From JAEUIE01 sp046350055 (GTDB taxonomy: Bacteria; Planctomycetota; Planctomycetia; Gemmatales; HRBIN36): a stretch of DNA of 64,000 nucleotides. This document shows, one piece after another, positions 1-7,701 of this stretch. The stretch lies in assembly GCA_046350055.1 (NCBI GenBank), contig JAXMBC010000001.1, positions 2,480,001-2,544,000 of the forward strand, written 5' to 3'. Within the stretch, counting starts at the first letter, position 1; every line of letters starts with the position of its first letter. A program made the position numbers and the translations under genes. The notes under the pieces were generated by a model, which was not told the origin of the DNA, did not search any database, and saw nothing but the letters and a program-made list of their open reading frames with translations.

Positions 1-348
1 CCCACTGCGGCTCAAGCAGCACAATATGATCGCTCGGCCCGGCCTACGCCGCAGCCGATCAGCGATTCCTTTGGCGATACCGTGTCTGATGGTATGGGTC
101 AGCAAAACTTCTCTGATCTTCGTAACAGCCTGACGCAACAGCAGGATCCGCGGCTGCGTCATCCCGGGCAAAGCAGTCAATCCATCCCACCGATGGGTTT
201 TGATCCGTACTCCCAGAGACCACCACAGGGCGTCAGCATTACAACGCTGTTGCTCATCATCTTTGGCAGCATCATTCTCACCATGGCCCTGGCTGTGGGT
301 GGCATGTACTGGCTGATGAAGTCGGGTGTCCTCAAGATCGGCGGCTAA
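1..348 (+). CDS. C-terminal part of a membrane-anchored protein (5' end outside window)
   Basis: The reading frame is open from the first base of the window to the stop at 346-348, so this is the end of a longer gene; the GTG at 82 is probably internal. The visible part is a Gln/Pro/Ser-rich, low-complexity stretch followed by one strong membrane segment (about 25 residues beginning at ITTLLLIIFG) and a short tail ending in KIGG. The tail after the membrane segment is only about eight residues, so the bulk of the protein lies upstream and on the other side of the membrane. No catalytic motif is visible and I do not recognise the family. A strong hairpin terminator follows 19 bases after the stop. 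Confidence 0.7.
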   Translation, partial: PTAAQAAQYDRSARPTPQPISDSFGDTVSDGMGQQNFSDLRNSLTQQQDPRLRHPGQSSQSIPPMGFDPYSQRPPQGVSITTLLLIIFGSIILTMALAVGGMYWLMKSGVLKIGG

Positions 349-366
349 TCCTGCCTTAAGAATTGC

Positions 367-397
367 CAACACCCACGGATCCTCTCCGTGGGTGTTG
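367..397 (+). terminator. Rho-independent terminator after the first gene
   Basis: A perfect 12-bp stem (CAACACCCACGG / CCGTGGGTGTTG) with a 7-base loop begins 19 bases after the stop at 348 and is followed by CATTTTCTCTTTG. The core CCCACGG/CCGTGGG also forms the terminator at 12021-12050. Confidence 0.75.
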
Positions 398-460
398 CAT
401 TTTCTCTTTGCGAAGTAGTGCAGGTTGCCAGTACAGTGGAGCGACAACCCGAGAATCACT

Positions 461-1024
461 ATGGCATGTCTCTTTCAACCGGAATCGCCCAGCGAGGCAT
501 TCCTCGGCCAGCCATCGCTGTTTGGCTACATCAATGGTGATGGCAGACTCCGGGCCACCAATTGCGGCCTGGCTGCAGCAGCCACGCTGCTTACCCATCA
601 GGGCATCATGCAACCCGTGGATAACAGCGACGGCAACAATGCCAACATGCAGAAACTCGAAGCCGAGTTTCCTCCCAATATCCTTTTTGGGCTGGCTGGG
701 ACCAGCCGTGGCCGGGTGGAGCGCATTCTTGATGCCTATGGCCTGGAAGCCCTCGAAGTGGATGGCGAAGCCGCGCTCAAAGAACAACTGGCACACCATG
801 AACCGGTGGCAGTGATGCTGCAGGTGCCCGGTCAGCAGTTGCTTGGCATGACCATGCCCGCCGGTCACTGGATGGTGGCGTACGCATTTGATAGTGAGAA
901 GGTGTACCTGACCAACTGGTGCGATGATGGCATGAGTTGGGACACCTTTCGGGAAGGCTGGAGCGGTGTGATCCCCTGGTGCATTAACATGAACCGGAAA
1001 GGGCTCTGTGTGCGGAAGTGGTAG
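461..1024 (+). CDS. C39-like papain-fold cysteine peptidase
   Basis: 187 residues from the ATG at 461; a TTG 12 codons upstream is possible but less likely. The order of motifs fits the papain-like C39-type fold: Asn-Cys-Gly-Leu-Ala with the likely nucleophile Cys35, Gly-His-Trp-Met-Val with the likely catalytic His136, and Leu-Thr-Asn-Trp with Asn152 as third residue. There is no signal peptide and no ABC transporter nearby, so it does not look like a bacteriocin-exporter peptidase domain. Stand-alone proteins of this kind are usually annotated as C39 family peptidases; the substrate is unknown. It stands alone between a terminator and a convergent gene. Confidence 0.65.
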   Translation: MACLFQPESPSEAFLGQPSLFGYINGDGRLRATNCGLAAAATLLTHQGIMQPVDNSDGNNANMQKLEAEFPPNILFGLAGTSRGRVERILDAYGLEALEVDGEAALKEQLAHHEPVAVMLQVPGQQLLGMTMPAGHWMVAYAFDSEKVYLTNWCDDGMSWDTFREGWSGVIPWCINMNRKGLCVRKW

Positions 1025-1044
1025 TTACGATTGCCAGTCGTGAT

Positions 1045-2232
1045 TTACTTCGCCACCATGTCGTCCTTGAGCTTGCCGACCAGGCTGAGCAATTCGTCCC
1101 GTTCTTTTGCAGGTATCTTCTGTAGATCAAGGCTGGCTTTCAGGTCTGCAGTCAGGGCATTGAATTCAGTTTCGGTGATCTTCATGCCGGCGTGAGCATC
1201 CTTCATGCTTTTTCCCGTGTACTTGAGCGGGCCACCGGTAACTGCGCTGATGAAGTGAATCAGTTGATTCCGCAAGGCGACCATCTGTTCCGGGGTGCCA
1301 GCCCATTCCTTAGCAACGCCTTTTCGGCTGAAGTTGATGGCGGGATTGCGGGACACGCGAACGATAAAGTCATCCACCGCGAGGGTAATGGTTGCTTCTC
1401 CACCCAGACGTTCCCAGAGGGTACGCACCATGACGGTGGTGTCGATGAATTCCGTTCGATGTTCGTTGATGGCCTTGATCAGTTCGTTGCGATCGAAAGG
1501 CGAGACGAAGAGCTTTTCCATGGTGAGACGCAAGTCGTCGATAAGGGCATCGTACTCAGCTTCGGCAATTTTCATTTTTGCATGAGCGGTCTTCATATCC
1601 TTGCCAGCATAGGGCAGGGGACCACCACTGATGGAACTGATCCAGGTGAGGAACTGCCGTTTGACCCTGGCGACGTTCTCCGGGTTGGCTTCCCATTCGA
1701 GGCCGGTGCCTCGACGGGTAAAGTTGACGCGAGGGTTAACCAACGCACGGTCGATCCAGGCATTGACGATGGGCTTGATACTCTCTTCGCTGCCGAGCCG
1801 CTTCCAGAGAGGGACTGGGACATTGGGAGCAGGGGATTTGTTGTTTTCCGCGGTCCTGGTGGCATTCTCCATTGCCTTGGGGTCGTGGGTCAGCTTGATG
1901 GCGGTACGGAGGTCGTCAATGACTTGGCGTAGCAGATGGGCTCGTTCGCTGGGGCTGTTTAACGCGTCAGTCTGTTTCAACGCATTTTGAATCCTGGTGA
2001 GATGGTCAGGGCGATGTTCGAGGAAGCCCTGCAGGCTCATCAGGCTGCCTTGGTAAAGGCGGAAGCAGGACTCATGTGCGCCACGATTGTAAATGTCTGT
2101 TCCCAGTTTCAGCACCTGGAACAACTGGTTATCCACGCGAGCATCCAGATCACGAGCGGTGATGGTCTGGGCCATCGTAACGGAAGGCAGGAGCATCAGT
2201 GCTGCAATAAGACTCAGCAGGCGATATCGCAT
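1045..2232 (-). CDS. Secreted protein with two tandem truncated-globin domains
   Basis: 395 residues. Residues 1-21 are a classical signal peptide ending in TMAQ. Residues 22-135 are a helical region without a recognised family. Two repeats then follow, about 141-245 and 272-370, each with the group I truncated-haemoglobin pattern: a start of the type LW-x-RLG-x-E, then NPRVNF or NPAINF, then SGGPLPY or TGGPLKY, and the helix AHAKMKI or AHAGMKI carrying the proximal haem-ligand His (His217 and His347). Family knowledge: these globins bind haem and act on O2 or NO. Export makes a periplasmic or surface NO/O2-binding or redox role plausible, but haem binding is not shown. It is convergent with the C39-like gene and divergent from the gene at 2386. 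Confidence 0.75.
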   Translation of the reverse strand: MRYRLLSLIAALMLLPSVTMAQTITARDLDARVDNQLFQVLKLGTDIYNRGAHESCFRLYQGSLMSLQGFLEHRPDHLTRIQNALKQTDALNSPSERAHLLRQVIDDLRTAIKLTHDPKAMENATRTAENNKSPAPNVPVPLWKRLGSEESIKPIVNAWIDRALVNPRVNFTRRGTGLEWEANPENVARVKRQFLTWISSISGGPLPYAGKDMKTAHAKMKIAEAEYDALIDDLRLTMEKLFVSPFDRNELIKAINEHRTEFIDTTVMVRTLWERLGGEATITLAVDDFIVRVSRNPAINFSRKGVAKEWAGTPEQMVALRNQLIHFISAVTGGPLKYTGKSMKDAHAGMKITETEFNALTADLKASLDLQKIPAKERDELLSLVGKLKDDMVAK

Positions 2233-2385
2233 CGGTCATTCCCAAGTGGATGGAGAGACTTTACCACAACTCGTCAGGGGATAACAGCCTGACCAGGGCA
2301 AGTCGAGCGGGAATAGCGCTGGAAATACTGGCATTTCCGGTGAAGCAGAGTATTCTGGAGTCGTTCACCATTGGACGTCTCTCTC

Positions 2386-2886
2386 ATGTCGCAACTCAAA
2401 CCCATCACCCGTGGCGGGGTGCCCGCTGCCCTGGAGAAAGCCAAGCAGTACCGCGTACTCAATGAGCCTGCGGCGGCGGAGAGCATCTGCCAGGATATCC
2501 TCTGCGTGGATGATCAGCATGAAGAGGCACGGATCACTCTGTTGCTGGCCCTGACGGATCAATTTGAAGAAACGCTGAACAGTGGTGCGCAACTGGCCAA
2601 GGAAGTGCTCTATCAGTTGAAGGATCCGTATCACCGGGCTTACTACCACGGTCTGATCTGTGAACGGCAGGCCTTGTCGCATTTGAAACGTGGGGCTCCG
2701 CAGGCTGGCTACATTGCCTATGAGTGGCTCGAAGATGCCATGCACTGGTACCAGGCCGCGGAGGCGATTCGTCCAGCGGGGAACGACGATGCGATCCTCC
2801 GCTGGAATACCTGCGTGCGACTGCTGGAACGCCATCCCGAGATCAAGCCTCGGTTGGAAGAGACCTACGAGCCGAGCCTCGAATGA
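2386..2886 (+). CDS. Small TPR-like helical protein upstream of yraN
   Basis: 166 residues from the ATG at 2386; a TTG five codons upstream is the alternative. Regular pairs of amphipathic helices (AALEKAKQYRVL, AAAESICQDIL, EEARITLLLALTDQ and a C-terminal segment) suggest a tetratricopeptide-type scaffold. There is no signal peptide and no catalytic motif. The stop overlaps the yraN start as ATGA, so the two are almost certainly co-transcribed and translationally coupled. I do not recognise the exact family. Confidence 0.65.
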   Translation: MSQLKPITRGGVPAALEKAKQYRVLNEPAAAESICQDILCVDDQHEEARITLLLALTDQFEETLNSGAQLAKEVLYQLKDPYHRAYYHGLICERQALSHLKRGAPQAGYIAYEWLEDAMHWYQAAEAIRPAGNDDAILRWNTCVRLLERHPEIKPRLEETYEPSLE

Positions 2887-3287
2887 CACCGCAGCTTCCC
2901 TGGTGGCGGCGATGGTTTGGCCAGCGGTCGGAGCGGGCAGCTGAGCGGTACCTGAGAAAGAAAGGGCACCGGGTGCTGACCCGGAACTGGAGTGGCCCGC
3001 TGGGTGAGCTCGACCTGGTAACGCGTCATGGCAAGACGCTGGTCTTTGTGGAAGTGCGTTCCACATCACATGAAGAGGGTCAGTCAGCTCGTGATTCCGT
3101 GGACACGCAGAAGCAGCAGCGTCTCTCCCGGCTGGCGGTGTCGTTCATGAAGCGATACCGGGTGCAGGAGGTGGCAGCACGATTTGATGTCGTGATCCTC
3201 GCGTGGCCTGCAGGTGCGAAGGAGCCTGTGATTGAGCACTTCGAGAACGCATTTCCAGTGCTGGGGGTGGGGAGTATGTTTGGATGA
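2883..3287 (+). CDS. yraN: YraN-like UPF0102 putative endonuclease
   Basis: 134 residues, the usual length of the UPF0102 family. The N-terminal helix contains AAERYLRKKGHRVLTRNW, followed by the restriction-endonuclease-like core GELDLVT...LVFVEVR, in which Glu, Asp, Glu and Val-Arg form the D/E-x(n)-ExK-like metal site. R-F-D-V-V-I appears near the end, as in most members. The biochemical role is poorly established; members are predicted Holliday-junction or nuclease-fold proteins. The ATG at 2883 overlaps the stop of the preceding TPR-like gene by four bases. Confidence 0.85.
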   Translation: MTPQLPWWRRWFGQRSERAAERYLRKKGHRVLTRNWSGPLGELDLVTRHGKTLVFVEVRSTSHEEGQSARDSVDTQKQQRLSRLAVSFMKRYRVQEVAARFDVVILAWPAGAKEPVIEHFENAFPVLGVGSMFG

Positions 3288-3303
3288 GTGCGATTCACTT
3301 CGG

Positions 3304-3747
3304 TTACTTCTTCAAACGCTCAAATGTCCAAAGCATGTGCCCCTGTCCTTCCCTGACAGTAAAATCCACAGGTGCTTTCCACCGCCGAGCTGCCTCGCCT
3401 TCTACACCTTGCCCATGATATTTGATGCAGAACCGTATTCGATCCTTACTCACTTCATAAATGCCCTCGCTCCACATCACGGCAACGTATTTAGGCTTGG
3501 CCCACGGATTGATGCCGATGTAATTCAGTTGGTTGAATTCGTGTTCCTCTAAGATGTTTTGAATATCAGGATGATTGTTGGGACTGGTAATCCTGTTGCC
3601 TCGAATTCTAACCTCGAAGCCTTGAGGCCATTTTTCACTGTGTTTTCCATCCGTACTGCAGGTAAGTTGCCAGTTGCCTTGCATCTGTTGCAGATCAACA
3701 AGAGCAGGAGCGAGGTACAAGAAATAGCATGTCAGGTAGCAACACAT
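3304..3747 (-). CDS. Planctomycete TIGR03067-type lipocalin-like protein
   Basis: 147 residues from the ATG at 3747; a GTG at 3780 would add 11 residues. After a short hydrophobic, Cys-containing leader comes MQGNWQLTC, the typical opening of this family, and the C-terminus MLWTFERLKK is also typical. These are small predicted beta-barrel proteins of unknown function that occur as large paralogous sets in planctomycetes. The leader suggests export. A tandem version lies at 20872-21933. It is convergent with yraN. Confidence 0.7.
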   Translation of the reverse strand: MCCYLTCYFLYLAPALVDLQQMQGNWQLTCSTDGKHSEKWPQGFEVRIRGNRITSPNNHPDIQNILEEHEFNQLNYIGINPWAKPKYVAVMWSEGIYEVSKDRIRFCIKYHGQGVEGEAARRWKAPVDFTVREGQGHMLWTFERLKK

Positions 3748-3858
3748 GGTATCACCCAGGTAGTTCCCATGATACTCCACAAGTCACATAAAAGTGTCAG
3801 ATAGGCCAAGCGGTTCCCCTTCCCCTATCCTGAACTACTCAGGCACAGGGTGAAAACG

Positions 3859-5085
3859 ATGGCAGGTTTGCAAGAACAACTCACGATCCTGAAACGCGGG
3901 GCCGATCAGATCACGCCCAGCGACGAGTTCACGAAGAAGCTCGAACGGAGCATTGCTACGGGCAAGCCGTTGCGGGTGAAGTATGGCATTGATCCGACCG
4001 GTATTGATGTGCACCTGGGGCATACAGTACCGCTCCGCAAACTGCGGCAGTTTCAGCAGCTAGGCCATCAGGCGGTGCTGATCATTGGCAACTACACTGC
4101 CCTCGTCGGTGATCCCAGTGGTCGCGATCAGACCCGGGCCAAGCTCACGCCCGAGCAGGTGGAAGCCAATGCCCTGGATTACCTCAAACAGGTCGGCAAG
4201 ATCATTGATATCAGCAAAGCTGAGGTTCGCTACAACGGCGAGTGGTTCGGGAAGAACACCTTTCTCGAAGTGCTGAGCCTGACGAGCAAGATCACCGTGC
4301 AACGGATGCTGGAACGGGACGACTTCACCAAACGCTACAAGGCGGGCACGCCTATCTACCTGCATGAATGTCTCTACCCGCTGATGCAGGGGCAGGACAG
4401 CGTGGAGATTCGTGCGGATGTGGAACTGGGTGGCACCGAGCAACTGTTCAATCTGATGATGGGCCGGCATCTGCAGAGTGATGCAGGGCAGGAGCCGCAG
4501 GTCTGTTTGACGCTACCCATTTTGCGAGGCCTCGATGGTGAGCGGCGGATGGGCAAAAGTCTCAAGAACTATGTCGGTGTTGGCGAGCCTGCATACGAAC
4601 AGTTCGCCAAAACGATGTCCATCCCCGATAACCTGATGCCCGAATGGTTCAAGCTGCTGACTGATCGAAGCGAAGACGAGATTAAGCAGCTGACTGACGC
4701 ATCCACCCACCCCATGGCAGCCAAGAAGACGCTGGCGCAGGACATTGTCCGCTTTTACTATGGCGAGGCTGCCGCCGTCGAATCGCAGGCGGAGTGGGAG
4801 AAGCGATTCTCCCAGAGGCAGGACCCGACGGACATTGCTTCATTGACGGTGCATGCTGCAGACCTCTTGGACGGCTTACTTCCTGTTGTGAAGGCGCTCG
4901 TCCTGGCTGGTTTTGCCAAGAGTAATGGTGAAGCCAAGCGGCTGGTAGAAGGCGGAGGAGTGACTATCGGTGCAGACAAGGAGAAAGTGGCTGACCCTCA
5001 GGCGAAGCTGAATGTTCCTGCGGAGGGTTTGATACTGCGGGTAGGCTCGCGGAAGATAGTGCGGTTGCAGATAGCTACTGTGTGA
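3859..5085 (+). CDS. tyrS: Tyrosyl-tRNA synthetase
   Basis: 408 residues, class I aminoacyl-tRNA synthetase charging tRNA-Tyr. The HIGH-type motif appears as HLGH (His52) after KYGIDPTG, and the KMSKS-type loop as RMGKSLKN. The C-terminus (about 340-408) is an S4 RNA-binding domain (LLDGLLPVVKALVLAG, then EAKRLVEGGGVTI). Length and the MGKS variant resemble the longer TyrRS subtype (TyrZ-like) rather than the E. coli form. I prefer ATG 3859, with AGGG eight bases upstream, over the GTG at 3850. uppP follows after 69 bases containing a palindromic repeat. Confidence 0.95.
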   Translation: MAGLQEQLTILKRGADQITPSDEFTKKLERSIATGKPLRVKYGIDPTGIDVHLGHTVPLRKLRQFQQLGHQAVLIIGNYTALVGDPSGRDQTRAKLTPEQVEANALDYLKQVGKIIDISKAEVRYNGEWFGKNTFLEVLSLTSKITVQRMLERDDFTKRYKAGTPIYLHECLYPLMQGQDSVEIRADVELGGTEQLFNLMMGRHLQSDAGQEPQVCLTLPILRGLDGERRMGKSLKNYVGVGEPAYEQFAKTMSIPDNLMPEWFKLLTDRSEDEIKQLTDASTHPMAAKKTLAQDIVRFYYGEAAAVESQAEWEKRFSQRQDPTDIASLTVHAADLLDGLLPVVKALVLAGFAKSNGEAKRLVEGGGVTIGADKEKVADPQAKLNVPAEGLILRVGSRKIVRLQIATV

Positions 5086-5098
5086 TGCTCTGTGCCAT

Positions 5099-5150
5099 TG
5101 TGGTTAATATTAACCACAGAGACACCGAGTGATACAGAGTGTGAAAGGGA
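5099..5150. repeat. Palindrome and dispersed-type repeat between tyrS and uppP
   Basis: A perfect 20-bp palindrome at 5099-5118 (TGTGGTTAAT and its inverse) runs into ACAGAGACACCGAG...ACAGAG. From general knowledge, TTAACCACAGAGACAC-type sequences recur as intergenic repeats in planctomycete and related genomes. Only one copy is in this window, so the family assignment is inferred. Confidence 0.5.
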
Positions 5151-5154
5151 CGTT

Positions 5155-6012
5155 ATGGACTGGTGGCAGGCGATCTTTCTCGGAGCAGTCCAGGGTGTGA
5201 CGGAGTTTCTGCCGGTGTCCAGTTCGGGTCACCTGGTGCTTTTTCAGTCAATGTTCAACTGGCCGGTGGAAGACAACGCCAAGGAGTTGTTTTTCGATGG
5301 CGTGCTGCATCTGGGTACGTTGCTGGCAGTCATGCTGTACTTCGGCCGTGAGCTGGTGCCGGTGCTAAGGAAGTCACTTGCTGGTAACACTTCGCCAGAG
5401 AATACCACCTGGCCGGCAACCAGGTACGACCTGTTCAAACTGCTGATCTTCATCGGAATAGCCACATTGCCGGCGGCACTGGCGGTGAAGTTCATGGGTG
5501 AAGAGATCAAGGACAGCTTCAAGAAGCCCAATGTGGTGGCGTTCAACTTTCTCATCCTGGGCGCTGTGTTGATCATCACCAGCAAATTGCCCTCAGGCAG
5601 CACAACCGGGGCGACAATGACCTGGTGGCAGGCTGGCGTGATGGGGCTGGCACAGGGCTGCGCAGCGATCATGCGGGGACTCAGCCGCAGCGGATCCACC
5701 CTGGCAGCGGCGTTGCTGGTGGGTCTCGAACGGAGTTGGGCGGTGCGGTTCAGCTTTATGATGTCGGTCGTCGCCAGCCTGGGGCTGGGAGGCAGCGGCA
5801 TCTGGAAGGCGCTTAAGGACACTCACCGCACAGAATGGATGACGAGTGACTTTCTGGTCAAAACCGTGGTGGCAACACTGGTGAGTGCGATCGTGGCGTA
5901 TCTGACCATCACACCGCTGATCGCCATTGTTAAACGGGCAAAGTTGTGGATGTTCGGCGTGTATGTGTGGATTATCGCTGCCTGTTACTTTGGCTGGCAC
6001 TGGTTGAATTAG
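5155..6012 (+). CDS. uppP: Undecaprenyl-diphosphatase (BacA/UppP)
   Basis: 285 residues, an integral membrane enzyme that dephosphorylates undecaprenyl pyrophosphate to recycle the lipid carrier for peptidoglycan and other envelope polymers; overproduction gives bacitracin resistance in known cases. Motif 1 is QGVTEFLPVSSSGH near the N-terminus and motif 2 is RGLSRSGSTL in the middle, together forming the active site. About eight hydrophobic segments are visible. ATG 5155 is preceded by GAAAGGGA; the open frame upstream to 5092 runs through the palindromic repeat and is not used. The stop overlaps that of the convergent peptidase gene by four bases (TTAG). Confidence 0.93.
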   Translation: MDWWQAIFLGAVQGVTEFLPVSSSGHLVLFQSMFNWPVEDNAKELFFDGVLHLGTLLAVMLYFGRELVPVLRKSLAGNTSPENTTWPATRYDLFKLLIFIGIATLPAALAVKFMGEEIKDSFKKPNVVAFNFLILGAVLIITSKLPSGSTTGATMTWWQAGVMGLAQGCAAIMRGLSRSGSTLAAALLVGLERSWAVRFSFMMSVVASLGLGGSGIWKALKDTHRTEWMTSDFLVKTVVATLVSAIVAYLTITPLIAIVKRAKLWMFGVYVWIIAACYFGWHWLN

Positions 6013-7493
6013 CGACTCGCGATGCGATACAGTGTCGGCATCTTCTTTGCTACGATCCAGTCCTGCAACTGGGCGTCCAGTTGCTGGAGTGTCATGTTGT
6101 AGTGCCGTTGCACAGCTTCTGCTTCGCCGAACTGGTTGGCATCACGCATGAAGGCGACAAAGCCTTGCGGGCCTTTGAGGTTGGTGAGCAGTTCCACCAG
6201 GCAGACGCTTTGACCATAGAAGCTGGCCACTTTGCTGCGATCCTGCGGGTAGTCCTGTACGCTGAGCAGTTCCTGCAAGCCCAGCGCCTTGCCTTCCTGA
6301 TATGCACGGGGCAGAGGATCCAGGTGCATTTCAATGCGACCATAGGGTTCGGACAGCACAGCCATGCCTTCATCGGCCCAGCGGGGCAAGAGCTTGCGGC
6401 CAAACTGGCCATTGAGGATAACATGGGTTACTTCATGCGGCAGAATGGCAGCGAGCATGTGAGGATGATCGGCTCGCAGGAAGACGCGGCGGTAGTGAAT
6501 CACGGATGCATCGTTCTTGTCGGCATCATAGTCAGAATGCCCAGGTGCAGTGGTGGGCATGCCTGACTGGCGATGATAGCTGTCAGCCGTGGGATGCACA
6601 TAGATCTGACAGCGCTGCTGCCAGGTGACATCCTGTCCCAGCCACTTGCGGATGACCGCGACGCGCGTGTTCTCGGCGATCTGGGCAACCTGCTCCCCCA
6701 GCTTGGGATCCGTGTGGTAGACGCGGAAGTGAGCAGATTCACATACGGACCAACCCTGATCCTTTTCAGGCAGATGCCTGATGACTGCAGTGATGAGTTC
6801 AGGCTTCACCGCCAGGCGACGGAGCAGATCGTTGCCAAACTCCAGGCGAGGAGCCAGGGCGAGGGCAGCCCGCACTTCCCGTTCCATTTCCTGCTGATGA
6901 GGGCCGGGCTGGCCTTGCAGTGCATTCAGCTTTTCCGCGACTTTGCGCAGTTTGCAGTAGGCATACTTTTCCCGAATAGTGGCAGACAGAGGCAGCCCTT
7001 GCGTTTCCGCCTGAGTAAAGCAGTCGCAGGCTTGAGCATACTGGCCCTGTTGAAACGCCTGTTCGGCAGCATCGATGTGGGAGCAGGGAATTTCAGTCCC
7101 TTGAGTCTGAACCTGTGGAGGCTGTGGGGCTTGTGGAACCTTGGCGGTTACTGTTGCAGCATCAGCTGGTTGCCAGCCTGGCTTCAGTAATTGAATCTTC
7201 GACATCAATTGTGCAGCCTGTGGCAACTTTCCCTCAGCCTGATATTTGGCAAAGAGACGCTGGTATGCCTGTACCGTGACATCCAGGTATTCCGCATGTC
7301 CGTTGCTGGAGGCTAATTGTGATTCGAGAAGAATGATGGCACTATTGAGTTCACCCTGCTCCAGCAGTTGCCGTGCACGCATCAGGGTGGAACTGGCGGC
7401 AAGTGAAAGGGGCTGATCTTCTGCCTGTAACGGAGCAGCGCAGTGCAGCACGAGAACTGTCAGCACCAGGGCTGACAAAGCGCGAACGATCAT
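6009..7493 (-). CDS. Secreted zinc metallopeptidase, peptidase MA-like
   Basis: 494 residues with a signal peptide (about 1-24). Residues 30-215 contain TPR-like helices in two blocks separated by an Ala/Pro/Gln-rich linker (about 110-135). The C-terminal part (about 250-480) carries HEVTH (353-357) followed by WADEG with Glu375 as the probable third zinc ligand, the gluzincin pattern of the peptidase MA-like domain. Product and substrate are unknown; it probably acts in the periplasm or at the surface. Its stop shares the TTAG tetramer with uppP. A perfect hairpin lies 58 bases upstream of the start. Confidence 0.7.
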   Translation of the reverse strand: MIVRALSALVLTVLVLHCAAPLQAEDQPLSLAASSTLMRARQLLEQGELNSAIILLESQLASSNGHAEYLDVTVQAYQRLFAKYQAEGKLPQAAQLMSKIQLLKPGWQPADAATVTAKVPQAPQPPQVQTQGTEIPCSHIDAAEQAFQQGQYAQACDCFTQAETQGLPLSATIREKYAYCKLRKVAEKLNALQGQPGPHQQEMEREVRAALALAPRLEFGNDLLRRLAVKPELITAVIRHLPEKDQGWSVCESAHFRVYHTDPKLGEQVAQIAENTRVAVIRKWLGQDVTWQQRCQIYVHPTADSYHRQSGMPTTAPGHSDYDADKNDASVIHYRRVFLRADHPHMLAAILPHEVTHVILNGQFGRKLLPRWADEGMAVLSEPYGRIEMHLDPLPRAYQEGKALGLQELLSVQDYPQDRSKVASFYGQSVCLVELLTNLKGPQGFVAFMRDANQFGEAEAVQRHYNMTLQQLDAQLQDWIVAKKMPTLYRIASR

Positions 7494-7550
7494 ATGGCAT
7501 CCTTGCTAGCCGTTGCGGTTGCATCCTTGCAGGCCGCAGTTTCCTGAAAA

Positions 7551-7576
7551 GTGGATGACAGGCGGGTGTCATCCAC
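7551..7576. terminator. Perfect hairpin between the histidine kinase and peptidase genes
   Basis: A 10-bp perfect stem (GTGGATGACA / TGTCATCCAC) with a 6-base loop, next to a weaker CTGCC/GGCAG hairpin. It lies 126 bases downstream of the kinase stop and 58 upstream of the peptidase start, both on the minus strand. A terminator for the kinase or a leader structure of the peptidase are both possible; no clear T-run follows on the minus strand. Confidence 0.4.
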
Positions 7577-7701
7577 GCCCTGCCTGGTGTGGCAGGTTCA
7601 AGGAGGGCGGAGAGTAGGGTTTCTTGCTTATTCGTGCAAGGCGACTTTGGTATCAAAGGGGGAAATGATGACGCCAGGTGAGAACGAGTTGCAGCAACTC
7701 G

